Assembly (NCBI GenBank): GCA_965153455.1
Contig: OZ234496.1
Coordinates: 19,274,304 to 19,338,303, forward strand
DNA: 64,000 nucleotides
Reading direction: 5' to 3'
DNA from: Sphagnum compactum
Taxonomy: Eukaryota; Bryophyta; Sphagnopsida; Sphagnales
Part shown: positions 9,842 to 21,650 of the stretch, one piece after another
How the letters are laid out: each line of letters starts with the position of its first letter
Position numbering within the stretch: the first letter of the stretch is position 1
Program-made: the position numbers and the translations under genes
Notes under the pieces: generated by a model
Told to the model about the DNA's origin: nothing
The model's input: the letters and a program-made list of their open reading frames with translations, nothing else
Databases searched by the model: none

Positions 9842-11453
9842 ATTGATGGAGAAGGCAATGAATATCTACTCATGAATATGATGTCGATTTATTTTTATTA
9901 AAGACATAAATTCAAAAAGACACCTTTCCATGTCTATTTCCTAAGGAATGGGCTAAAAATTATTCTAGTTTGGAATTATCCAAATGATGACAATGACTAT
10001 GACCTCTGACTTATGAAACCTAAAGTTGTCCTATTTAAACTAGCTTTGATGAATCATCATCACTAGAATGAGCTTCCAAACACAAAATCATTCTACATTC
10101 AATTTTGCTTGGTTCAAAAATTGCAAAACAGAAATGTGCACATTGCATTGTTGAAAGCTTTTCAATAATGTTAAAAGCAAAGGGGAGCCCATGGTCGAAT
10201 TGAAACAAACAAACACTTATATTATATATAGGTCAAGTAAACAACGAAACACCTTTTGTTGTTTATAATAGCATTTGAGCATGGCAGTTTCAATTTTATT
10301 TTTAAAAGTTATTTGCAGTGACGAATAATGGGACGTTTCTTCATTTTTCCATAGTAATTGCAAAGCTAGTGCAATCCAGAATTCCATGAAAAGCCTTCAA
10401 GAACATGCTGATTTGAAGAAAGCATTTTCCTTCATGTTTGCCCATTTATGCACATGGCCCAACACAAATAAGATTGCCTTTGAGGGTCTAGGCTCTAGTG
10501 TAGGCAATGTTGGCAGCTATTGCTTTTTTTAAATAACCATAGGGTAAGTTATTTTTTTGAATTTTTTTTGGGGACCACCTAGGTTATCATTGATCAATAT
10601 GAATATTAAAAAAAATTGATTTCAAAATAATTTGTAAAAGATTTGGGTATATAACCATTGGTTATGCATAAGGGTAGGTTATCAAATAATCAACTGACAA
10701 CCACTTGTTAGCCCTATTGATTGTTAACCAATTATATGGTTTTTAAGTTTTTGTATTCAATTTTTTTTGGTTTCATATTTTGTATTATTGTTTAAAGATT
10801 GATAGCCTATCTCCTGGATGATAATCAAGTCTTCCTGGTAGCTTGTTAAATTTTTGAGAATTCAATTCCAAATAATTATAAATTTAACTAGTTATTAAAA
10901 AAATCAAGAATTGATTAATAAATTATTATTATATAGCTTGATAATCTAACCAAAACTCAACAACTAGCTAACTTGGGGTTTGCATGTCACAATGTAAAAA
11001 AGCTGTCACAATTTGATTTTTTTAATCATTTGACAAAAATAAAATGAATATATATTTTTAAGCATTTGACAAAATAAAATGATATTACTTTTTTAATCAT
11101 TTGACAAAAATAAAATGAATATTTCTTTAGTTTTAAATAAAAAATTGTTATCAAATAAGAGTTTCTTAAAACTCTTTAATAAATTATTGATGTACATTTA
11201 CACAAATGGACAATTATGATTCAATTTCATGTTCATAATTTTTTATGATTTTAAAATTTTTGAAACCCAAATTAATCATTTATATGTGACTTTTAAAATA
11301 ATTTAAAATGAATGATATCTAACATGTTACTCTTGATAATATAGGTATTTCCAATTCTCGAACAATTAAAGTGTGCACACCATAACATGCAAACACCCTT
11401 GATTTTGACACTTTGATTATTCAAGGTGTAGAAACTAGTCAAATTATATCTAA
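9842..11453. other. AT-rich gene-free stretch
   Basis: No gene is supported. At 11025-11120 a short motif (TTTTTAATCATTTGACAAAAATAAAATGA) repeats about three times. Confidence 0.5.
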
Positions 11454-12417
11454 CTAGTGGTAACCTGTGCCTTGCACGGCACGGCATCTGACGCGCTATG
11501 ATCGATTTGATGACTGCCATAGCTCTTCAGCACTTCAATTAGTAAGTGTGAATGCGGAAGTTGCCAGGTTTGAAATCTCCGCAAAAACTTGTCTTCCCCA
11601 GTGCGGTAAAAAGTAAAAACAAACCTGACCGCGCGGCAACCGCCGCTGACCGTGAGGTTGCCGTGATTCCTGCCGCGCCTTTCATTCCCCACCCCCCAGA
11701 TACCAGGCCCTGCCCACGCCACCAGATTTGGGGACCTGGATAGCAACCGTTTTATTGACCAAGACAGACTGACCCGGACAGACAGACGGCACGACACGGC
11801 ACTGGGAAAAAACTGGGAGTCCAAAGGAGACCCCAAAGAACCCCATACTCACAAGAAGAATCCATCCATCCAGAACTCCTAATTAGATGGAACTCTAAAT
11901 ACGTAATATTTTCACCTGCATAATCATCCATCCAGAACTCCTAATTGGACGGAATTACAAATACATGATATTTCATCCAAATAAATCACCATGCAAAACT
12001 TATCATTAGACGGAACTTACGAATACATAAATATTTCATCCACATAATCAATCCATCCAAAACTCTAAGTCGACAGAACTACAAAATCTTTAATATTTCA
12101 TCCACAAATCATTCCTCCTAATTGGACGGAACTACAAATACATGATATCTCATCCTCATAACCACCCATCCAGAACTCTGAGCTCATTGGACGGAACTAA
12201 AAACGTATAATATTTCATCCACATAATCACAGAACTGCCGGGTTTTCGTGCACAAAACTGCCGGGTTTCACGAAAACCCGGAAAAGAGGAGCCAGGCAGG
12301 TTTTTGAGTGACTGGACGCAGAGAAAAGTGACGTATATAACTGGTCGCAGACAGTCTGCGTCCAGTGGTCACAGACGGACAGACGCACGGACGCAACAAG
12401 TGACTTTATATATAAGA
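11454..12417 (-). mobile_element. Non-autonomous Helitron B, complete
   Basis: Read on the minus strand, the element starts A|TCTTATATATAAAGTCACTT (12417) and ends with a hairpin GTGCC-GTGCAA-GGCAC and ACCACTAG|T (11454). It is about 964 bp long. The first 120 bases are nearly identical to 5835-5955 of Helitron A, and the last part (GACTCCCAGTTTTTTCCCAG, then CGTGCC) matches 7355-7400. It carries an internal array of about six units of roughly 62 bp (11862-12236) and a CCGGGTTTTCGTG palindromic pair near the 5' end. No protein-coding gene is present. Confidence 0.85.
11862..12236 (-). repeat. Minisatellite inside Helitron B, ~62-bp unit
   Basis: About six units built on CATCCAGAACTCCTAATTGGACGG, then AACTACAAATACATGATATTTCATCCACATAATC. 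Helitron A holds about three and a half units of the same repeat in the opposite orientation (7150-7335), so copy number differs between family members. Confidence 0.75.
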
Positions 12418-12617
12418 TGGGTATTGAATGAAACAAGGTGAGCAAATCCTTTTCTAAATGAATGAATGGAATGATTGTACTAAGTTCTTTTGTGAGTATT
12501 TAAAATTTGTGCCTTGATTGTAAATAGACCAAAATATATAAACAAGTAATTATTTCTCTCAGAATGAAATAGATTTGAAAATTCTGGATATTTTGCATTA
12601 TGTATAATATCTCTTTA
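12416..12617 (-). repeat. Right arm of the 0.2-kb inverted repeat
   Basis: Reverse complement of 8505-8706 and directly adjacent to the 5' end of Helitron B. The two arms enclose about 3.7 kb. Confidence 0.8.
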
Positions 12618-13299
12618 TGATTTCTGTATTATTATTTGTAAGTTGTGACGCATGGCTTTACTTGAATTTTGTTCCAAACATCATGTACATGCTGCCTGTA
12701 ATGCTTGCTCTAGAATGTGAACAAATAGTAGGCAAATTTCTAAATGAACAGAATTCAAATGACGCACATTGTTTTTCTTTGCTCAAATCTCAAGTTCAAA
12801 ATGCTTCCAAGGAAAAAATGTTGGTACAGGCTTGAATTGTTAACACAGGTGCAGCCTAGGATGAAAATATCTAGAATTCAGAGATGAGTGTTTTGATGAA
12901 GAAAACCCATATGATTCTCTTCTTAACCCAAGAAGAATGCACAATCAAATCCTATAATTTAGAATTAAAAAATTCCTTTGTAAGCAATAAGCTCTTATTG
13001 TTGTGAGGCTCTAACCTAAACATGTTGTGGCTGGAAGGAAAGGAAGGGTGAAAGGAAGCTGGTGTGATTAGTTGTTGTGCACTCTTCTGTTGTTGAAGAA
13101 TCTGAACACTGAAGCACTCATATTGTTGATCCGTATGACTGCATCTGAGCCATTGTCAGCCATCAAGTCCTGCAAAATTATGGATTTGTTATCATGTCCC
13201 CCTCCCCCTCTTCGTGGAGCCTCCATCTCATGTACAAACTTTATGCTCATCAAAGGAGAAGAGGTTGAAGGTTTTATATTTTGTGGATATTGTGGACCT

Positions 13300-13817
13300 G
13301 AAGTAAAATTTGCTTCTGAAAACCAATAGCTATGATAGAAGATAAGCAGCTGAATCCATCTCTGCAACAATAGGAGCTATGTCCACCAGCTAATCATGGG
13401 GAAAAGAAGATCATTCAAATCAAGCTGTTGGTAAAAGCCACCTTGCCCACTACACTTCCTATATTTCACATGTAGAAAGAGAAACCAGAGAAGGAGATTA
13501 CTTGTGACCTTATGCATATACCTCCCACAAGTTTTGCACAATAGCATCTCATATTCTTCTGTAATCCCTGTCACAAAAGTATTTATAACATTCAGCAGGT
13601 AATGCATAGTGTTGCCATGTGCCACCAGCGCCAGCAAAGAAAACATTTCAAGCACTTGAACGAGATAGAAGGACAATATCTTGCCAAAGAAGAAACTCTA
13701 AACTGTGTCTCTAAGCCAAAGAAATTCAGAATTGATGAGTAGCATCAATACTCAGATGCCAATCACTAACAATGCCAGATTTCTGCTGCCCTTGTAAACA
13801 GCCAGATGGACCAGCAA
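13300..13817 (-). other. 3' flank of copy 2
   Basis: On the minus strand it begins with AGGGCAGCAGAAATCTGGCA and resembles the 3' flanks of the other copies. An ORF at 13377-13676 reads CKTCGRYMHKVTS...HVKYRKC, which looks superficially like a CxxC...C zinc motif. In copies 3 and 4 the matching frame is broken, so this is more likely 3' UTR or a decayed tail than a gene. Confidence 0.4.
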
Positions 13818-16160
13818 TCAAGCATTGTGATGGAAACGGACAACCACACAAGTGACATCATCAAGACTTCCCCTGTGACATGCTTCCTCCACTAACCTAT
13901 TGGCAGCGTTCTCAGCATTTGGAATGGACTCTACCATTGACACTGCATCCTGGTTTGACACCACACTCCACAGCCCAGCTGTGGCTAGAACTAGAAAATC
14001 CACTCCCTCCTCAATTGTATACCTCTGAATCTCAGGCTCTGTCACAACATATTGCCATAACTGCTGGACACCAAATGCATCAGATGCTCCAGAACCACCT
14101 CTTACTGTCCAATGGTTGTATCTGACAACACCTCCCTCAATGTTAGTCGGTGCTCGATATGATGCCTGATCGGTTGACAGAGCAATTGCCTCCCCATGTG
14201 CACAAATCACAGCCCTCGAATCACCAACATTTGCAACTACCAAATGAGTCCCCACCAAGACACATATACTAGCCTTTAACCTGGCAGCATGGTGCCGACT
14301 GTTCTCTTTTCTGCAGTAATCTTGGTCAATCTTGTTGTAGATCTCGACTATGGGTACCTTTGGATCATAAAAGCTTTGAGGATACTTCAACAAGTCTGCA
14401 CAGAGCTGTGTTCGCAATTGTTTTGAAAGGTTTGAAGCATTAATGTGTTGATCCAACAGTCCAAAGTATCCAATCACTTGACCATTGCTGGATGTAATCA
14501 TATTGCCATCAAAATCCTTAATAGAGACCTCTCTCACGTTAAGGGTTGAAACCCCATAGCTGAGCTTCCAATCTTCACTCATGCCCCCCCGACTAACAGA
14601 ACCTTTACCATGGATGCTGCCATAATCATTAACTCTATACAAAAAGAACTCAGGCTGGGAATGGCCTAACTCAGGGTGGGAATGGCCTTTTCCAGTCACA
14701 TCAAAGTGCGTGAAAAATATTTGAGGGGAGGGACATGCATGCATCAGAATCAAATTCTTACAGCACACCAACAATTGGGAGATTTTAGGAAACTCAGGAC
14801 GCTCTGCAGGATTTGTGGCCCAACATTTCTCAATGAGTGCAGATAGGTAACCAGGACAATAGTCCACATGGGGTAAACGAGGCCTCGTTCCGTCTCGAAT
14901 GCTTTGAAGAACCATTGTTGGTCCTATGTCTGCGAATGGTATTTCCCCAGTGAGGACCTGAAAGAAAACCATTGCAAAACTATACACATCTGCTGATTTT
15001 GTGTATTTCTCTTTGTTCGTCTCATCTTCAAATACTTCCGGTGCTCTCCACCGGGCTGTACCCACCGGCCGTGTGGTGAACCTGGAGTCATGCAACTTTG
15101 ACTTTGACTCGCCAAAGTCTGCGAGTTTAGTTTGCACAGACGTTGAGGAAGGGCGTCCATCTTGATCCTCCAAAACATTTATAAGAACATTATTCGCCTT
15201 CAAATCACGGTGTATCACCCCCATTTCATGCAGGTAGTTCATGGCGTCGGCAACCTGTAGCATTATGTTGATAGCTACCAGCAGAGGAAGAGGAGGTCCT
15301 TGGCCAGCATTCTTCTTCTCATCAACTAAGTATGTCTGTAAGTCCTTACTCATGAGCTCCGAAACAATGACAGACTGACATCCCTTGACGCCATACCCTA
15401 TGAACTGGACCACATTTGGGTGTCGCAACTCTGAAAACAGCTTTGCTTCTTTCTCCACTGCTTGCATGTCTATGCAGTTGGTGTGGAAAACCTTAGCAGC
15501 AGCCAACACTCCAAGGAATTTGCACTTGAACACAGTTGCAAATGATCCACATCCAAGAGGATGCTCATACAAAATCTCCACATCACGTGAAATGTCTATT
15601 TTGTATGGATGTTCATGACTGGAAATCTCTGCCTTGAGTTTTTCTAGCAGGCAGTGTGCAAGCTTTTCAAATTCCGAGGTTGAAAACTGACCTCTTTTGT
15701 CCTCTATGCTGGATATCAAGCTATCGATGTCTATTCTAAGGGTTTTTTGGACGTCTGCATGCCAGAGGTGCGAGACGGGATGATACATGATGCATCTCTT
15801 TACTTGGAGTAACACCTTGGTACATTCAAAAAACTCTCTCAGGTGGAGGGCGACCTTTTGATGGACCACTGCAGAGTCTGATGAGGTGAGCATTGACATC
15901 CACCAATCCTCCTGGGTCCATTGTGTGACCAAAGTCTGGCCACACAAAATTATACGTCTTAATTCCAGCAGAGTCGTTCTGTAACGAGGGTCCATTGAAA
16001 AGTCCTCGCTAAATTCGTGTTTGAGGTCCTTGAGGAAGAGCAAGTAGGATCTTGCAAGGCGTTTGCACAATAATTTGTTAAACTTGACCTCCGCCACCTG
16101 CGAACTTACAGCCTTCGCCAGATCTACACATCTGTTCAACAGATCACTGGGAGACGCCAT
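13818..16160 (-). CDS. HeLo/DUF1221-like - protein kinase - PP2C-like fusion protein (copy 2)
   Basis: Intronless, 780 residues. The N-terminal helical domain has EDWW (84-87) in place of KDWW. The kinase motifs are complete: glycine loop GCGSFATV (203-210), Lys223, HRDLKANN (317-324), DFG (348-350), then WRAPEVFED. The PP2C-like part (about 515-780) is much more eroded than in copy 1. The DGH motif is LDQH, the ASDGLWD Asp is Ala (TAGLWS), and the usual GG-to-GD middle section is shortened, although GDSRAVI and the final DDVTCVVVRF remain. It is therefore best read as a pseudophosphatase domain attached to a probably active kinase. It lies head to head with the broken copy 3, and the two form a long inverted duplication. 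The start ATG aligns with copies 3 and 4 (MAS.xDLLxxCV). Confidence 0.9.
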   Translation of the reverse strand: MASPSDLLNRCVDLAKAVSSQVAEVKFNKLLCKRLARSYLLFLKDLKHEFSEDFSMDPRYRTTLLELRRIILCGQTLVTQWTQEDWWMSMLTSSDSAVVHQKVALHLREFFECTKVLLQVKRCIMYHPVSHLWHADVQKTLRIDIDSLISSIEDKRGQFSTSEFEKLAHCLLEKLKAEISSHEHPYKIDISRDVEILYEHPLGCGSFATVFKCKFLGVLAAAKVFHTNCIDMQAVEKEAKLFSELRHPNVVQFIGYGVKGCQSVIVSELMSKDLQTYLVDEKKNAGQGPPLPLLVAINIMLQVADAMNYLHEMGVIHRDLKANNVLINVLEDQDGRPSSTSVQTKLADFGESKSKLHDSRFTTRPVGTARWRAPEVFEDETNKEKYTKSADVYSFAMVFFQVLTGEIPFADIGPTMVLQSIRDGTRPRLPHVDYCPGYLSALIEKCWATNPAERPEFPKISQLLVCCKNLILMHACPSPQIFFTHFDVTGKGHSHPELGHSQPEFFLYRVNDYGSIHGKGSVSRGGMSEDWKLSYGVSTLNVREVSIKDFDGNMITSSNGQVIGYFGLLDQHINASNLSKQLRTQLCADLLKYPQSFYDPKVPIVEIYNKIDQDYCRKENSRHHAARLKASICVLVGTHLVVANVGDSRAVICAHGEAIALSTDQASYRAPTNIEGGVVRYNHWTVRGGSGASDAFGVQQLWQYVVTEPEIQRYTIEEGVDFLVLATAGLWSVVSNQDAVSMVESIPNAENAANRLVEEACHRGSLDDVTCVVVRFHHNA

Positions 16161-17090
16161 ACTGGAACAAAACTTGAAAATGAACCCAAGATAATGAGCA
16201 CGATGTCAGACAGCAGCTCGAAAATCAACATCTACTACACTAAAACATTGATACGGTTCTACTCTGTGCTGCTAAGCCACTCGAACCTAAAACAAAGCCT
16301 AAGCCACTCAAACTTCAAACCTAAAACCTTCCGAGGGAGCGTTCTCCTCTCGACTCTGGACGAAGAAATGTCCTTCGACCCAAACAGCCTCCCTAACCCC
16401 AACAACCAAGACCCCTTAACTCCTCCAAAAGATTTGGATGTTGTACGTTGATCACGTCGAAATTTTCTTCACTTCAATCACCGCTCAACAAGAATCTCGA
16501 TTCCCAAGTGAGAACGAATGAATCTATTTCAAATCAAACCTACTAGGTGAAATCAGGAATCGGTACTGCTGGAAGAGGGGGTAAGTCTAGTGACTGCTGT
16601 TGTCAAACTCGGAACTGCCCAAATTCTTAAGTCCCTCGTCTTTAATGCACATACAAACACATGCGGACCAGACAGAGACATAGACTGCGGATTGCAAGCA
16701 TTGGGAGCTTGGATTGCTGCAAATTTATTTGAAGCTCAAGGCTCTGAGCCATTTCCGACACGCCCTTTGCGTTTTTGGAGGAACCTGCTGAGGACGAACA
16801 CATCCGCGTCAGTTGTGTAGCGGAACATTCCAGCTTCGTTCACTTCGTCTTCCACTCGTTTCCCTGTGTTGAAACTTCTTTTTCTCTCCAATTCTATAAT
16901 CGAATTTATAGTAGTTGCATCCTGTTTCTTCACGTGAAGCCCGCCGTTTTTTCTCTTTGTATTTTGAACCCTCCCGGCCTCCCGGCCTCGGGTGGGATCT
17001 CAAATCCTGAAGGTCCCATACTTAGGGCCTTCTCCTATACAAAACAACACCTCTTGCATGATCTCTGTGTAAGGTAACGTGCAAGGGTGA
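16161..17090 (-). promoter_or_regulatory. 5' flank of copy 2, shared with copies 3 and 4
   Basis: Homology to copy 3 (reverse orientation, 18212-18783) runs to about 16850. Homology to copy 4 (52132-52970) runs further, to about 17085. The shared part probably includes the promoter and 5' UTR. ORFs here occur on both strands and are not conserved as protein. Confidence 0.5.
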
Positions 17091-18211
17091 GGGCATTCCC
17101 AATGGAACTGCATAGGACAAGCCGACTGTTGGGTCCGACCTTACATTTTGAGAATATACCAGTGTTGTTAGGTTCTTGATTTCAAAAGGTTCAATTCAGA
17201 AGAAACCTTTGATCCTGGTTCTAACTTTTCTTTTCTGGTTTTTATTACAAAATTCAAATGTAATAAAACTTTTGATTCGGTCTTGAGACAAGTTCTTTGG
17301 ACTTTTAAGGCATTAAGTTTCAGTCACTTTCATAAAAAATTTAAAGCTGGTCCAGTTTCATTTTCATTACACATAACTGAACAAAAATATGTATGTAATA
17401 ATAACTTGTTCAAGTATGTGAATAGGTGATTAATAAAATCCCTCCCACTTAATTTCCCCTCATCACTTCACAGTCCACCCTAAAGAAAGATAAAGAAAAA
17501 AGAAAAACTAAACATTAAAACAAAAATTAAATTTGATAAAATAGACTAGCTCTAATCTTTGTTTTGTTTTTTCCTTTCCTTATATGCTTATGATTCAATA
17601 ATTAGAATCATAAACTTGTGTAGATGTTCTGTCAAAGAAGTCTATAAGTAAAGATACAATTGTATATAAGTAAAGATACAATTGTATTGCAAGATTTTCA
17701 ATGGAAACTTAAATTTTTTAAAGAGGACCTAAAATTTTGAAAAGGACCTGAGAATGAACAACTTGAGGCAATAAAGCTTGGGCATCCCTTAACACCACGT
17801 GAAAGGAAATAATGCCAATCTCAACATCTGCCATTGCATCAAAATAAAATAAATTAATATGATCATCACCTTGGAAATGAGTGACAAGTGCAAGTATTAA
17901 CAAGGGGTGTCTCACACTGTGACCTTGCCAGTTACATTAACAAGTATCTTTTTGCAAAGCAGAATCATGGAAATTCAAATATTTCACCATGCAAAAATGT
18001 AATCTTCAAAAAATCCCCTAAGAGAAACCAAAATCCTTCAAGATATCATACCTCTCTAAGTAATCTCAAGTTTAAACACAAGCCAAAATATCATCTTTCA
18101 AAAATCCTCATATAAAAACAGACTTACTACCTAGGGGCCAGAATTCATTAAGCTCCTATACTCTATATTGAAGCTAAACACAATGGATGGATGGATGGAA
18201 CCGGGAAAGGG
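17091..18211. other. Spacer between the inverted copies 2 and 3
   Basis: AT-rich, with no gene supported. A copy of the GACCTTACATTTTGAGAAT motif sits at 17136-17154. A short tandem repeat (TATAAGTAAAGATACAATTG, twice) occurs at 17642-17684. Confidence 0.5.
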
Positions 18212-18783
18212 CATGGAGCTGGAATGTTCCGCCACACAATTCAACGCGGATGTGTTCGTTCTCAGCAGGCTCGCAAATGGTTCAGAGCGGTCAACATCAA
18301 CTCAATTTGCAGCAATCCAAGCTCCCATGCTTGCAACCCGCAGTTTGATGTGTCTTTTTCTGGTTCACCTGTGTATGTGTAGTGAAGAAGGGGGACTTGA
18401 GAATTTGAGCAGTTGAGCGTTTGACAACAGCAGTCACTAGTGTCCCTTCCCCCAGCAGTAGTGGCGAATCCTGGTTTCACCTGGTAGGTTTTGATTTGAA
18501 ACACATTTTGGAGGTGTTGAAGGGTTTGCTGGGCGGGTTTCGGGAGACTGTTTGGGTCGAAGGACGTTTCTTAGTCCAGAGTCGAGAGGAGAGCGGTTCC
18601 CACCTTTCGGGGGCGTGACGGGTTCAAGGTCTTTGTTTTAGATTCGAGTGGCTTAGCAGCATCAAGTAGAACCGTATTATGTTTTAGTATAGTGGATATC
18701 GATTGTCGAGCTGCTGTCTGTTGTTCTCTTAATCTAGTTGACGTCGTCGTCGTTGTCAGGGAATTTTCACAGGTTGTTCCAGT

Positions 18784-21140
18784 ATGGCGTCTCCGAAGGA
18801 TCTGTTGAATGAATGTGTAGACCTGGCGAAGACTGTAAGTTCGCATATGGGGAAGGTCAAGTTTAACAAAATCATGTGCCTAGTCCTCGCAACCCTCTAC
18901 GTGGAGGCCATCGAGGTCCTGGAAGAAGTATTCAGGCAGGGCTTTTCAACGGATCCTCGTTACGTAACAGCTCCGGTGGAATTGAGGCGTGTAATGTTGT
19001 GTGGCCGGAAATTGGTCACACAATGGACCCAGAAGGATTGGTGGATGTCAGTGATCACCTCATCAGATTCCGCATCGGTCCTACAAATGATCGCTCTCCA
19101 CCTCAGAGAGTTTCATGAATGTGTCAAGGTGTTAATCCAGATAAAGAAGAAATTGATGGGTCATCCCGACTTGCATCCCTGGAATGCAGATGGATTTGTC
19201 AAGGTGTTACTGGAGAAAAAGGTCATCATGATGGGTGATGATCCTATAGTGTATCTCGTCGCAGAACACTTCAGCGGAGACATTGATAGGTTGATAAGTA
19301 GCATAGAAGAGTACAAAAGAGGTATATTTTTCCCCCAAAATTTGTAAAGCTTGCAGACTGCCTGCTAGAGAAACTCCAGGCAAGGATTTCCAACCATGGA
19401 CATCCATATGTGATAGACATTTCACATGATGTGGAAATTTTGTATGAGCATCATCTTGGAGTTGGATCATTTGCAACTGTATATGAGTGCAGATTCCTTG
19501 GAGTGCAGGCAGCTGCTAAGGTTTTCCACACCAACTGCATAGACATGCAAGCAGTGGAGAAAGAAGCAAAGCTGTTTTCAGAGTTGCGACACCCAAATGT
19601 GGTCCAGTTCATAGGGTATGGCATCAAGGGATGTGAGTCTGTCATTGTTTCGGAGCTCATGAGCAAGGACTTAAAGACATACTTAGTTGATGAGAAGAAG
19701 AATGCTGGCCAAGGACCTCCTCTTCCTCTGCTGGTAGCTATCAACATAATGCTACAGGTCGCCGAGGCCATGAACTACCTGCATGAGATGGGGGTGATGC
19801 ACCGTGATTTGAAGGCGACTAATGTTCTTATAAATGTTTTGGAGAATCAAGATGGACTCCTTTCCTCAATGTCTGTGCAAGCTAAACTCACAGACTTTGG
19901 TGAGTCATAGGGGAAGCTGCATGGCTCCAGGTACACCACACGGCCGGTGGGTACAGCCCGGTGGAGAGCACCGGAAGTATTTGAAGATGAGGCGAACAGA
20001 GAGAAATACACAAAATCAGCAGATGTGTATAGTTTTGCAATGCTTTTCTTTGAGGTCCTCACTGGGGAGATACCATTCGTAGACATAGGACCAACAAGGG
20101 TTCTTCAGAGTATTCGTGATGAAATCAGGCCTCGTTTACCCCATGTGGACTATTGTCCTGGTTACCTATCTGCACTCATTGAGAAATGTTGGGCCACAAA
20201 TCCTGCAGAGCGTCCTGAGTTTCCGAGAATCTCACAAATGTTGCTGTGTTGCAAGAATTTGATTCTGATGCATGCATGTCCCTCCCCTCAAATTTTTTTC
20301 ATGCACTTTAATGTGACTGGAAAAGGCCATTTTCAGTACCCGAACTCCTTTCTGTATAGAAGTAACAATTATGTTGGCATCCATGGTAAATCTTCTATTA
20401 GTGGGTGGGGCATGAGTGAAGATTGGAAGTTCAGCTTCGGTGTTTCAAGCCTTGATGCAAAAGTGAAGATTGGCAAGAAGACTGCAATCATTGATGGTCA
20501 GATAATTGCATGCTTTGGAGTGTTTGGTACAGTCCCTGGTTCAGGCGTAGAAGAGTATTGGCACTTATACCTTTTTGAGGGCTTGTTAAGGCATCCTCAT
20601 TTTTTGGATGACCCAAAGCTAGCCATAGTTGAGACCTACAAGAAGTTTGACCAAGTTTTATGGGAAGAAGGGAACAGTCAGCATGTTGCTGCCAGGTCAA
20701 AGGCCTGTATGTGTGTCTTGGTGGGGGATCATTTGCTAGTTGCCAATGTTGGTGATTCCAGGGCTGTGATTTGTACATATGGTGAGGCAATCACTCTGTC
20801 AACTGATCACACACCATATCAAGCACAGATTGAGGATCCAGGACCTGTTGTTAGATACAACCATTGGCTAGTAGGATGTGGCTCTGGTGTCCCACAGTTG
20901 GAGCAAAATGCTGTGACTGAGCCTGAGATTCAGGAGGTTACAATTGAGGAGGGAGTTGATTTTCTAGTTCTAGGCACAACTGGACTGTGGAGTGTGGTGT
21001 CAAACCAGGATGCAGTGACAATGGCAGAGTACATGCCAGATGCTGAGAAGGCTGCTAATAGGTTGGTGGAGGAAGCTTATCGCAGAGGGAGTCTTGATGA
21101 AGTCACTTGTGTGATTGTCCGTTTCCATCATGAAGCTTGA
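18784..21140 (+). pseudogene. HeLo/DUF1221-like - kinase - PP2C-like fusion gene, broken (copy 3)
   Basis: Same architecture as copies 1 and 2 but disrupted twice. In the linker at 19322-19345 one base is missing compared with copy 2, so the first frame (18784-19347) stops and the kinase continues in another frame from 19348. At 19908-19910 a TAG follows DFGES, where copy 2 has Lys, so the kinase is cut between DFG and the activation segment. After it the frame runs open to 21140. The PP2C-like part has no DGH (FGVFGTVPG) and has TTGLWS for SDGLWD. Identity to copy 2 stays high throughout, so the breakage looks fairly recent. Transcription could still matter, as a source of antisense or hairpin RNA to copy 2. 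Confidence 0.85.
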
Positions 21141-21650
21141 ATGTTGCTCCAGCTGGTCATTTAGGAGGGCAGCAGAAATCTGGCAGTTTTAGTGGTTGGT
21201 CATTGAATATTGGTGTAACGCATCAATTCTGAAAACCTTCCCATTTATAGACACAGGAGTTTTCTCTTTGGCAAGATTTTGGGCCTTCAATTTTTTTTGG
21301 GGGCTTCAAAGTCTTCTTTGTTGGCACATGGCAGCACTATGTATCATGCTGAAGAAGAGTACAGATTTTTGGTGTGGGAACTTCAAGGTAGCTTCAATGA
21401 GATTTGCATCTATCCTGACCTCCAAACCTGTAGGATTACAAGTGATATGCTTTTCTCTTTTGTTTTTGTTGATGTGAAATAAAGAAAATGTAAGGAAAAA
21501 TGTAAGGGCAAGGTGGCTTTGGCCCACACTAGCTCTAAGAATTTGATTGATCTTGTTTTCTTCTTTATTAGCAGAGGTCAATAGCTCCTTTTATTGTTCA
21601 GATGGATGCAGCTGCTTATCTTCTATCATAGCTAATGGTTTTCACAGTCA
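21141..21650 (+). other. 3' flank of copy 3
   Basis: Starts with the shared TTTAGGAGGGCAGCAGAAAT and stays alignable with the flank of copy 4 (minus strand, 49820 down to about 49450) and of copy 2. This marks the outer end of the duplicated unit. Confidence 0.5.

Noticed and set aside
19947-21140. Independent gene starting inside copy 3 after the TAG
   Set aside because: The apparent start is a GTG within the kinase (PVGTARW); it is the downstream remainder of the pseudogene.
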